Positions 56,435 to 64,000 of a stretch of 64,000 bases of DNA are shown one piece after another. Source of the stretch: Sarcomyxa edulis. Its lineage: Eukaryota > Basidiomycota > Agaricomycetes > Agaricales > Mycenaceae. The DNA lies in NCBI GenBank assembly GCA_009761415.1, contig QUOL01000002.1, positions 558,001 through 622,000 on the forward strand, written 5' to 3'. Every line of letters starts with the position of its first letter. Positions within the stretch are counted from its first letter, which is position 1. The position numbers and the translations under genes are program-made. The notes beneath the pieces are model-generated. The model searched no databases. It was given only the letters and a program-made list of their open reading frames with translations, and was not told the origin of the DNA.

Positions 56435-56780
56435 CTACTCCGACTCGACCCTGATGGAAACAGTTCAGTGAATGTATTGTATACGCTCTCGATGCCACTT
56501 ACCAACGCTTCTTGGTAATTTCAGTGCCATTGGTGCAATTCGTCGTCTGTGCGTCGGGTGCTGGCTCCATCAACTCAGCTACTGCGACGTACCAACCCAC
56601 GCCGTCATCGTCATCTCCCGAGGTCCTGGACACCACCTCGCTGTCTGAAGTATCATCGAATAGTCAAGACGTCATTCGGACTTGGTGTGCACTATCAGGA
56701 CACTTACCAACGGGTGTCGCATTAGTACTACTGACAGCAATCAAGAGTATGAGAAGATAAATTGCAGTGGTCTTGCGCAT
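56435..56780 (-). CDS. small secreted protein with Lys-Lys-Arg site, about 76 aa
   Basis: Exons 56708-56780, 56503-56644 and (favoured) 56435-56450. Residues 1-22 are a clear signal peptide ending ...STNA. The mature part is acidic with a DDDD run, a hydrophobic Val-Gly-Trp-Tyr-Val stretch, two N-glycosylation sites (NCT, NGT), and then KKR close to the end, a Kex2-type processing site. The final exon is uncertain: several acceptors exist downstream of the second donor, giving short alternative tails (one contains two Cys and an Arg-Arg). It lies on the same strand as the UstYa-like gene (420 bp away), which makes it a candidate peptide precursor, but it lacks the repeated core sequence of known precursors. 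Confidence 0.5.
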
Positions 56781-57202
56781 ATCGTCAGAGGTGTGTCAGT
56801 GATGAATCTGAGTGTGGTCTGTGAGGAGTTGGGGCTTGTCCTGAGGTCCATCTTCCTGTGCTTTTAACCGTTTCTTCACAACCTAACGATTACTATATCA
56901 GGACTCTGTAGGTACATGACCTTCATGCCGATCTACAGATGTGGCCAGGGGATGCTTCCATCTCTAGGCTCCATTCGGAAATCCTAATGTGATTCCTCCA
57001 TATCAATCCAGTAGTTCGTGTTTTCAAGGGTGTTTCGAGGGAGTATCTTCTTCTATTCCATTTCGTGGGCTGTGAACTTGGGAAACCCTTTCACCGAACT
57101 ATCCGATTTCGCCATGAACGCAGTATGCTCCAAGGTACCGTCAAATCATATTCATCGGATAGGGGTCAGTCTACACTCGGCGTTTTCCCTGGAAACTACG
57201 GA
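56781..57202. other. intergenic between small secreted and UstYa-like genes
   Basis: About 420 bp that should hold the promoter of the small secreted gene and the 3' side of the UstYa-like gene. The open frames here are shadows of the UstYa-like gene or non-coding. Confidence 0.4.
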
Positions 57203-57885
57203 CTACAGACTCTGAAAACTATCGTTTCTTCCCACATCTCGATAGCTGCTCTCCGCCAGCCGATATATTTCGGTCCAATCTCTGCACACCCTCGGTATCT
57301 CGGCGTTCACACTCCTCCTTCCTACAATTGGGATTACGGGCTCGATGGTGGGGTTCGCCTCACACATAATCGTTTGCCGAAGATAATTGAAACAGTGATG
57401 AACGTGCTCCGAGCTTTTCCTGACACTCATCGCTTGGCGGATGCGTTCCAGACAGTGCATCTGGTGGAAGAGTGCGAGCCCAAAGGGACGTTTCTGAGGC
57501 CCTAGGTATAGGAAACCGCCACCCTCAGGAAATATCGATGCCCATTCGAGAGCTGCATCTGCAGAATATATCTGATAATGAATCGTGTTTTCAGGTGTCA
57601 AAGAAACGGGCGAGAGATCAAGAGGATAGTAGGGCGGAAAGTCGTTCTCGACGAATGCTGTAGTCGAAGTACTATGTTAGTAAAGTATCCTCCCAGCTAC
57701 AGAAGTGTCTCACTGTAATCCTCCAGATCGCGCGAACGGTATGGAATTTCTGGCCGATAGAATGACACGAGAATGGGGCATGCGATGCTCAATACCAGCA
57801 GGCCCGTCGCCGTGGACAACAAGAGCACGCCGATGCGGTGAAGGCAAGCGTCAAAGACGTGTCCAGTTCTGCGTGCTAAATTCAT
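57203..57885 (-). CDS. UstYa-like (DUF3328) protein, 208 aa
   Basis: UstYa-like proteins are membrane-anchored enzymes that install oxidative bonds in fungal peptides (ustiloxin, cyclochlorotine, dikaritin-type RiPPs) and some other products. Two exons: 57714-57885 and 57203-57657. Residues about 20-45 are the single membrane helix. The luminal part has PLDLSPVSLT, ENTIHYQI, EWASIFPEGGGFLYLG, and the two family HxxHC motifs: HQMHC and HVHHC within HHCFNYLRQTIMC. Length fits the family. Neighbours on the same strand include a small secreted protein with a dibasic site and a DUF1593 gene, a possible mini gene cluster. No P450 or other RiPP enzyme lies directly next to it; the P450 array is over 30 kb away. 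Confidence 0.88.
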
Positions 57886-58419
57886 CTGTAACTCTACAAA
57901 ATATACAAGTTCATCCTTTTATCGACAGATTCTTAATTAAAGGCCTTTCCAGGTACAGCCACAACAAGTAACGAGCGTCCCTATGGAGTTTTTGGAGTCA
58001 TCATAGTCGGCAATGCGGACCGTGACGGCAGTGATCGTGTCTTGAGAATTCTAGTGGGTATCGTCGTCTGGAATTTTCCGAGGTATGAGAATGGCATTCC
58101 TTCCTAAATGGATATAACTTTGGTACTCAAATTACTTTCCCACTATTCTCAGGCGCTGAGAATGAAAGAAGCGACCCCCGACACAGCTGACTCTGATGGG
58201 CGACGCTCTACGCGCGCAGGCCTTGACTAATTCTGTAATCTCACCGCCGTTGTGGGTTCAGTTCTTTCACGATCGTTTATGTTCGGTCCTGGCGGAAAGC
58301 TCCGATTCGTGTAAATTTTCGAACCTATGTGCTGCTAACCTCTCTAGTTCACGTCTACAAATCTAACGGTGAACTTCTCTCAAGGACCCATCTCCATAGC
58401 TGCGACTTGATAGCCCCCT
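57886..58419. promoter_or_regulatory. divergent intergenic region
   Basis: About 530 bp between the starts of the UstYa-like gene and the membrane protein gene. No other feature seen. Confidence 0.4.
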
Positions 58420-59311
58420 ATGTCTGACTCGTTGACTTCTTCACGGATGAGCTATGGTGCCGCTATGGTGGCCGCTGTCACCTACGGTAATATATTACCT
58501 CCTTCAAATGAAGGCTGCTCCCAGCGAGGCTGATTCGTGCTGATTACAGGAATATATGTAACGATTGCTGCACAGACTATGTACCGTTTGGTCAAATCCC
58601 CCTTTCCTTGGAACCTTACGCTCAAAGCCATTCTGGGTTACACTGTCATAATCTTCATCCTGCAGACCATCTATTTTGTGGCAGGTTCAAAATGGAGTGA
58701 GATCGAGTTCGTCGAGACGAGTGTGGATCCTGGAGTTTTTGCAAGTCAACAGTCGTCGAGACTGGCCGTTTTGAAGAACACGTGTTACACCGTAATCATC
58801 TGGCTTTCAGATGGCTTTCTCGTGCGTCATAAATATTACAATGCGTTCGATTCAACATGGTTCATGGATTCTGTTTAGCTCTATCGTGCTAAAGTCATAT
58901 GTCCTTCCATCATCGCACTGGTGATTCCAGGCTTGTTGTATCTAGGATCGATAGGTCATTATATTTATTATACGCTTGATCTTCCTACTAATTGCTTTTT
59001 TTGTAGCGGCGGGATTGGGCCTTCTTGTCGAATCTGCTAAACCTGGAGCTGCCTTCGGACAAACCCCCATCATCGACTTTGGCACTCCGTTTTGGTCAAT
59101 TTCCGTCGCTATGAATGTTATGACTACACTCGTCATTGCTGTACGTCTTATCCACGACCGTAGAGTCCTCCATCTAGATGCGACAGAGGCGGCTATCTTT
59201 CTCGAGAGTGGAGCGCTCTATGCGGTCTGCTCCCTCATCTATATTCCGATGTTTGCGAGGAACGTTCCCATACAGTTCCCTTTCTCAGCTCTTCTTAGTT
59301 CCTCCGTGTGA
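58420..59311 (+). CDS. multi-pass membrane protein, 239 aa, short C-terminus
   Basis: Exons: 58420-58486, 58550-58821, 58879-58954 and 59007-59311. Five or six hydrophobic segments are visible (GYTVIIFILQTIYFVAG, CYTVIIWLSDGFL, SIIALVIPGLLYLGSIA and others). The pattern, a first helix with YVTIAAQTMYRL, then KWSEIEFV and a WLSDGFL...YRA segment, matches a large, uncharacterised Agaricomycete family usually about 300 residues with seven helices. Here the protein ends right after PIQFPFSALLSSSV, where family members usually have a last helix and a charged tail, so it may be truncated or have a missed last exon. Confidence 0.7.
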
Positions 59312-59754
59312 TACGACCGTGTAATCGGGCTTCGATGATTGGAGAAGGTCGAGGGGCGCTTAGGGTAATAGACGCCCTAGACGTCCGTGGAACTGTAACC
59401 CTGTTCTAAGGGGTCCGTGACCCCGGACCGGGAGCTTGAGACCGGGCTTCGGGGAGCAGTTACGCGTACTCAGGCACAGAGGGCGGGGATTAACCGTGAG
59501 CGAACCCACTTACAGTCTTCTCTAGTTAGATAGCATGTATGTTGTGGTATTATATTAAGGTTTATAGATATTACAAATGAAGTACTATATACCTTTAGAA
59601 GCAAACAACTACATACAGGTCCGTAGCCTAACTGGTCCATGGACATGTCACGCGTGAGTAGCGTATATAGAACCATGCTATCACAGTGCCCCCCCATGTC
59701 CAGACCAGACATGAGAAGACGCACTGCGAACAAGAAAACAAAACAACAGTCCTG

Positions 59755-59787
<33 letters not shown>

Positions 59788-59841
59788 AGAAATCAAACCC
59801 AAGAAACCTAGAAATCCCCGAAAGTCGCACACCCGAACTCC
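59312..59841. other. intergenic with 30-A run
   Basis: About 530 bp with an uninterrupted run of 30 A (59755-59784) and GC-rich palindromic words (CCGTGACCCCGGACCGGG near 59405). The A run could be a retroposon tail on the + strand or a simple repeat. No gene supported (the frame at 59470-59733 is not). Confidence 0.45.
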
Positions 59842-60573
59842 TTACCCCGGCTGGTTCTTCCGCCCTGACCGACGACCACGCCGTTTCTCTCTAGGCTCGG
59901 GGGAAGTGGGCGCCATATGACGATTACTGGATACCGCTGCCACAGGAGCAGAATCCCCGATGGCAACCCGAGCGGCTAATTCCATACGACGTATTAACGG
60001 CGAGGATCGCTTCGCCTCCGATGTCTGGCCAGGAGAATGTAAACGATCGGCCAATCGTCGTATGGACCCAGTGCTGACTGGCGAAGCTGATCGGCGGGGA
60101 CGCCTGGCGCTCCCCGCAATGCCGCTATCCCGACCACCGGAAGGCTCACGACGGGAACCATGACTTCGATGCGGGCTAGGGGATCGCACCACATAACTCC
60201 TACGCGGACTAGGAGACCGCCGCGCACGTTGTGGACTAGGGGACCGCCACGCACGCCGTCGAGGAGAGCGAGATTCACGTGGTCGAGAACGCGAACGAGA
60301 ACGACGACGGGAACTCGATAACCCCGCAACTGCCCCAAAGCCATTCCGATAGACCACTTCGGCACGCTCTGCAGCTCGTGCGAAATCATTCTCATCCACC
60401 ATCTCGCAACCCAAAGTCCAACCTGGTCCCAACGCGTTGTCAACCAAAAATCCACGCAGAACCAGCGCAGATCGTCGATCATCCAGGCGCAGATACCATA
60501 CGGCCGCGCCCTCGTCCACCAAATGCAGCACGCGTACCACCTGTAAAGGTATCCTAGCTTCGTCAATCACCCA
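59842..60573 (-). pseudogene. 3' part of the RS-tailed gene, after the in-frame TGA
   Basis: Begins directly after the TGA at 60574-60576 and is in the same frame as the 829-codon frame upstream. The first 90 residues complete the RRM-like segment (GAAVWYLRL strand, then LVLRGFLVDN), and the following RS-rich tail has many SPSP/SRSR/RRSP repeats up to the stop at 59842. The two parts look like one original protein of about 1070 residues. No start codon supports a separate gene here: the first codon of the open part is TGG, then GTG. Confidence 0.55.
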
Positions 60574-63063
60574 TCAAACGTAAGTCCGTAAAGCGTCGAA
60601 CGTAACCGAACCTGGCAAGCCGCTTAAGCGCAAGAACTCCGTGATCAGAACACGCGGAGGGGAGGTGGCCTTCGGACTACGAACGCGCGAACGGGATCGT
60701 GAAACCTGCTTCGTACGACCGTACAAACGACGCTGCGAGGGTGACTCAGAAGACTCAGAGTGTCGCCTCCGATAACGTCGAGGCGAAGTATCACGAGAAC
60801 GAGACCGGCTTCGAGAACCCTCCCTCCTTCGAGAAACCATCCCGTCATCGAGGGATCGAGACCTAGACCGACGAACAGTGCCCCCTCGTCCAACCACCTT
60901 ATCCGACAGGGCACGGTCACGCTGCTCGGGGGTGGGATCACGGGTACGTGCTGGAGGCGCAGGCTCGTCTACGTCCATGGCAGCCGAATCGTAAGCTTTG
61001 CCGTCCATATACGTAGGTTCCCAGTCCTCGTCATCTTCGTCGTCGGTGACATATCCATCGGTACGTCGGATTCCAGCCATTGCCATGCCAGCCTTCATCT
61101 CCTCCTGGGTTGGTATTATAGCAACTTCACCAACGTCCTTAGGATCTGGGGCTTGAGTTCGATACATCCACCAGGACCTGGACTTAACGAAATGCCGTCC
61201 AGCCCCATCAACGACATAGAAATCCCAATCTGGAGCCCGACGACCGAAACGCGCTCCACCGAATTCACTGGATCGCAACTCGGGACTCTTGTCAAAGAAG
61301 AGAGTACGACGAGCTTGCCGATCAAACCGACGACTGCCTTCTTCTCTTTGCGCCCCTCTGCGAACGAAACAAGGCTTCCCGTCAATTTCGTCTTCCCACC
61401 AATTACTCCATTTGCCGGAGCCTTGTATGCCCATGATGGCTGGTGGTCGTTCCCACAGCGGCATTCCTCTATCGACGAAAACCTCCTCAATCACAGGCGC
61501 AGAGATGGAAGCCGTGGGGATAACTGGAGCAGGCGTAGCTTTGGGTGAGGGTAGTGACGTAGTAGCAGTAGCAACCGTATTCCTCAATAGAGTAGGACGT
61601 GAATAGCCCTGAGCCCACGAGGAAGACTTTCCCCTGTCCGAAGGCAACAAGAACCGGCTTGCACCGATCCCAAAACCTAGCGCATCCGAAGCTGGAAATT
61701 CCACTGAATTAGCACCCTTGGAACGCCGCAACTGTTCGTAAAGGTTCGCCTCGGGCTTGAACGCATCCGCCATAGGGGTACCCATTAGAAACGATTTCTC
61801 GAGTCGTGGCCCTCGATGATCAAGGACCTCGTTTCCCGCCGCAGGGTAATCCACACCAGGGAGATATTCATGGATTATGAAGCACGGAACACGACCGACG
61901 GTCAACAGCCACAGTCCTCGCGCTTCCCCCACACCGTTCAACCATACTCCCATCCACCTATCCACCGCGGGTAGAACCGTTCGCCTTCGCAACGCGGAAA
62001 CAGGGTAGGGTCTGGCTTCAGATTCGACGCGCGCCATATCCACCCAAGCAACTTGTTCCTTCAGCCCCCGCTGCAACGATTTACAGAGATCGACTGCCTC
62101 TTCGAATTCGTGTACAGCAGACAGCCCGTTGATATCTGCATTCGTAGGGTATGCGGGCCGTTTAGCCCACCAGTCTCCCTCCTTCCCACGTATATCCTTG
62201 AACTTCTCCATGAGATTGTGCAGGGCAAACCCGCGCTCCGTTAACCTCAGTATAAACTGAATTTCCACGTGTCCCGTGGTGGTAGCTGGCGCAGGGTCAC
62301 TTTCCCAATGAACTCCAATCTCCCACCATTCAGCATATTCTTCGACCTCGGCTGTCGTCACGCTCTCTGGCCTACGAATGAACCCTAACCAAGGGCGTTC
62401 CGGATCGTAATATTGTGGACACCGGCAGTAGTCAAATCGACCCAGATGACCATCGAATCGTCGATACCGAGGATCCACTGCAGGAGCAACGTTGAACGCA
62501 AAGTGTCGTAACCCGGGGAAATAGGGTCGGATAGCTGAGTTAGGAGACCATAACTCCCATCGACGTCCATCAACCCGCTCCGTTAACCTCAGTATAAACT
62601 GAATTTCCACGTGTCCCGTGGTGGTAGCTGGCGCAGGGTCACTTTCCCAATGAACTCCAATCTCCCACCATTCAGCATATTCTTCGACCTCGGCTGTCGT
62701 CACGCTCTCTGGCCTACGAATGAACCCTAACCAAGGGCGTTCCGGATCGTAATATTGTGGACACCGGCAGTAGTCGAATCGACCCAGATGACCATCGAAT
62801 CGTCGATACCGAGGATCCACTGCAGGAGCAACGTTGAACGCAAAGTGTCGTAACCCGGGGAAATAGGGTCGGATAGCTGAGTTAGGAGACCATAACTCCC
62901 ATCGACGTCCATCAACCTCCACATCCCTCCCTGTGTACTGACGAAACGCTGGAAGCATGAATAGCAGACAGTCATCAACGGAGGGAGTCTTAGCGTAGCC
63001 TTCCCCGCTCCATAATCGACCCGTACTCCATTGCCGAGTGTCGTTTGCGGTATAAGCATGCAT
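60574..63063 (-). CDS. RS-tailed protein, 829 aa up to in-frame TGA, with internal duplication
   Basis: Single long frame starting MHAYTANDTRQW. Residues 50-163 and 164-277 are two near-identical copies of a 114-residue block with a Trp/Tyr/Arg-rich character (RRWELWSPNSAIRPYF, CRCPQYYDPERPW). The middle (280-620) has aromatic, globular-looking segments (WWAKRPAYP, WMGVWLNGVGEARGLWLL) of no recognised family. The last 150 residues are Arg/Ser-rich. The stop (TGA, 60574-60576) falls inside what looks like an RRM (LRLSGLPGSVTFDALRTYV before it, a GAAVWYLRL strand after it). It lies on the same strand as, and just downstream of, the putative LTR at the right edge, so a retroelement Gag-like origin is possible. 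No zinc knuckle is visible. Confidence 0.65.
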   Translation of the reverse strand: MHAYTANDTRQWSTGRLWSGEGYAKTPSVDDCLLFMLPAFRQYTGRDVEVDGRRWELWSPNSAIRPYFPGLRHFAFNVAPAVDPRYRRFDGHLGRFDYCRCPQYYDPERPWLGFIRRPESVTTAEVEEYAEWWEIGVHWESDPAPATTTGHVEIQFILRLTERVDGRRWELWSPNSAIRPYFPGLRHFAFNVAPAVDPRYRRFDGHLGRFDYCRCPQYYDPERPWLGFIRRPESVTTAEVEEYAEWWEIGVHWESDPAPATTTGHVEIQFILRLTERGFALHNLMEKFKDIRGKEGDWWAKRPAYPTNADINGLSAVHEFEEAVDLCKSLQRGLKEQVAWVDMARVESEARPYPVSALRRRTVLPAVDRWMGVWLNGVGEARGLWLLTVGRVPCFIIHEYLPGVDYPAAGNEVLDHRGPRLEKSFLMGTPMADAFKPEANLYEQLRRSKGANSVEFPASDALGFGIGASRFLLPSDRGKSSSWAQGYSRPTLLRNTVATATTSLPSPKATPAPVIPTASISAPVIEEVFVDRGMPLWERPPAIMGIQGSGKWSNWWEDEIDGKPCFVRRGAQREEGSRRFDRQARRTLFFDKSPELRSSEFGGARFGRRAPDWDFYVVDGAGRHFVKSRSWWMYRTQAPDPKDVGEVAIIPTQEEMKAGMAMAGIRRTDGYVTDDEDDEDWEPTYMDGKAYDSAAMDVDEPAPPARTRDPTPEQRDRALSDKVVGRGGTVRRSRSRSLDDGMVSRRREGSRSRSRSRDTSPRRYRRRHSESSESPSQRRLYGRTKQVSRSRSRVRSPKATSPPRVLITEFLRLSGLPGSVTFDALRTYV
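62234..62917 (-). repeat. 342-bp near-perfect tandem duplication inside the RS-tailed gene
   Basis: Two consecutive 342-bp units (62234-62575 and 62576-62917) that differ at one visible base (AAATCGACCC versus GAATCGACCC). The unit length is a multiple of three, so the frame stays open and the encoded block is doubled. The near-identity implies a very recent event or an assembly artefact. Confidence 0.9.
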
Positions 63064-63083
63064 AGTAGTTCTTCAAAGCAATT

Positions 63084-63231
63084 CCAGCGCTTTTAAAAGC
63101 AGCAGGCGAGGTAGTCTTCCAGCGCTAGTAGAATAGCAGCAGGCAAACGGATACTCCAGCGCGTATAGCAGCAGGCAAATCCTACAAGAAAACACAGGAG
63201 AACTTAGTCCAGCGCTATTTAAGCAGCAGGC
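63084..63231 (-). repeat. four direct repeats upstream of the RS-tailed gene
   Basis: Four units beginning CCAGCGC and ending AGCAGCAGGC at 63084-63107, 63119-63144, 63156-63176 and 63209-63231, spaced by 11-32 bp of variable sequence. Each unit has a short AT-rich middle (for example TTTTAAA or ATTTA). They lie 21-168 bp upstream of the ATG at 63063. They could be promoter elements, or the edge of the LTR. Confidence 0.75.
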
Positions 63232-63784
63232 AAAACTGTGGCTGACGGATCGGGTTTTTCCTCGTCTAACGTGGGGAGTGGGTAACGAGTATCTGAACCG
63301 GTCAAGATAGAGTAACCCTGCGCAGGAGATAACGGGGGTGAGGAAGATAAACGCAACAAGGAAGGAAAGGAGAGAAGACTTTTATATTCAAATCGAAACC
63401 CTTTTCCGACACGTGAACACATATTCCCATCACGTGATCACGACGCGCATCTCGTCCGCCCCTGTGTGATGTCAGGCTCACCATCGCAAGCGATGCCCAC
63501 GCGCAATAAGTCAAGATACGAGAACGCGGACTTCTGGAACTTAACGTGCTCGCAATCTTCTTGACCCGAAACGTGAGTGTATTGCAGCAGTAAACAATCA
63601 GACAAAAATATGTCAGATGGCTATGTCATTAATTATCAGGCAATTCTAAGCGTTCAGCTAAAGGACAGGTAGATCTTCCAGAGCTAGTCTCGATATTCAT
63701 TTCGCCTCGTCGCTTCTAGTACGCAGATTATCGCCCCCCAGATAAGAAACATCCTGCAACCCTACTATCCAGCTTCTGACAACA
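63232..63784 (-). mobile_element. putative LTR of a Ty3/gypsy element, minus strand
   Basis: Directly downstream of the chromodomain stop on the minus strand lies a purine run (AAGAAAAGGGA, 63791-63801), like the polypurine tract that precedes 3' LTRs. It is followed by a TGTTGTCAG start (63776-63784). A TATA-like GAATATAAAAG on the same strand is at about 63380-63390. The far end of the LTR cannot be placed because no second LTR or target duplication is visible in the window. Confidence 0.4.
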
Positions 63785-63814
63785 CTGTCGTCCCTTTTCT
63801 TAGCACCTCGTAGG

Positions 63815-64000
63815 CTACGAAACAGGAAGATTCTTCATTCTCAAATACTCTCTACGCAGGATCGGTGCCAAACGTAGAGCATGCTCCGAGACCCAAGAAT
63901 CATCTTCCGCGTCGTAACCCTTCCACCTCACTAAATACATCCGTCTATTCCCGTTTTTTCTATTAGCGAGCCTGTGTCCAAGAATGGCTTCCACCTCGAA
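63815..64000 (-). CDS. chromodomain C-terminus of a Ty3/gypsy polyprotein, partial
   Basis: The last 61 codons of a frame that runs off the right edge. It reads FEVEAILGHR near the edge, then RMYLVRWKGYD and DDSWVSEHALR, the classical chromodomain pattern (E-V-E-x-I-L...YLVKWKGY...TWEP/SWV), followed by a short helix and a stop at 63815-63817. Chromodomains at this position cap the integrase of chromoviral Ty3/gypsy retrotransposons and guide insertion to heterochromatin. Only this end is in the window, so integrity of the element is unknown. Confidence 0.85.
   Translation of the reverse strand, partial: FEVEAILGHRLANRKNGNRRMYLVRWKGYDAEDDSWVSEHALRLAPILRREYLRMKNLPVS

Noticed and set aside
59755..59784. 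30-A run as poly(A) tail of the RS-tailed gene
   Set aside because: The run is on the + strand, while the gene is on the - strand, so the orientation is wrong for its tail.
60279..61548. Long + strand frames opposite the RS-tailed gene
   Set aside because: Antisense shadows of Arg/Ser-rich coding sequence; no domain or start context.
1..64000. CRISPR arrays, bacterial operons, tRNA or rRNA genes
   Set aside because: No regularly spaced identical repeats, no ribosome-binding-site gene layout, and no cloverleaf or rRNA-like sequence was seen; the window is fungal.

Overview
The window comes from a filamentous fungus, most likely a basidiomycete of the Agaricomycetes. This rests on the many GT-AG introns of about 40-75 bp, genes of up to 11 exons, a DUF6532 protein, F-box proteins with divergent C-termini, tandem cytochrome P450s, a UstYa-like protein and a chromodomain retrotransposon end. 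I cannot name the species. Exon boundaries were worked out by hand from splice sites, reading phase and paralog comparison, so every multi-exon model is a prediction.

Left part (1-19 kb): the end of a DUF6532 gene; a gene-free stretch of inverted CCGTA and AAAGCC repeats; a coiled-coil protein; an EVE-domain (THYN1-like) protein with micro-exons, divergent from a stomatin-like SPFH protein; a UBL3-like prenylated ubiquitin-fold protein; two near-identical short-chain dehydrogenases (SDR) flanking a small unknown gene; and the rRNA-processing factor Rrp7.

Middle (19-54 kb): three tandem P450 genes with a shared 10-exon layout. The central one is decayed, and the third has extra downstream copies of its last exon. 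Next come an NDUFAF3-like complex I assembly factor and two F-box proteins. These are followed by an expanded family of 420-460 aa unknown proteins (five full copies, one divergent frameshifted relative, one 3' fragment). The divergent member keeps a D...E-x-K pattern like PD-(D/E)XK nucleases, while the others have lost the lysine at that place. A membrane-anchored ubiquitin protease and a Cdc7-type kinase sit between the family members. Two inverted-repeat elements (268 bp and 1054 bp) lie next to one family member. The block ends with a delta-1-pyrroline-5-carboxylate dehydrogenase.

Right part (54-64 kb): a secreted DUF1593 protein, a tiny secreted protein with a Lys-Lys-Arg site, a UstYa-like protein (a family known for modifying secreted peptides), and a multi-pass membrane protein. 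Then comes a large gene with an RS-rich tail that carries a fresh 342-bp internal tandem duplication and an in-frame TGA inside an RRM-like segment. It sits just downstream of what looks like the chromodomain end and LTR of a Ty3/gypsy element at the right edge.

Most promising leads: the UstYa-like gene beside a small dibasic secreted protein (possible peptide pathway), the expanded nuclease-fold-like family, the duplicated P450 terminal exon, and the RS-tailed gene beside the retrotransposon.
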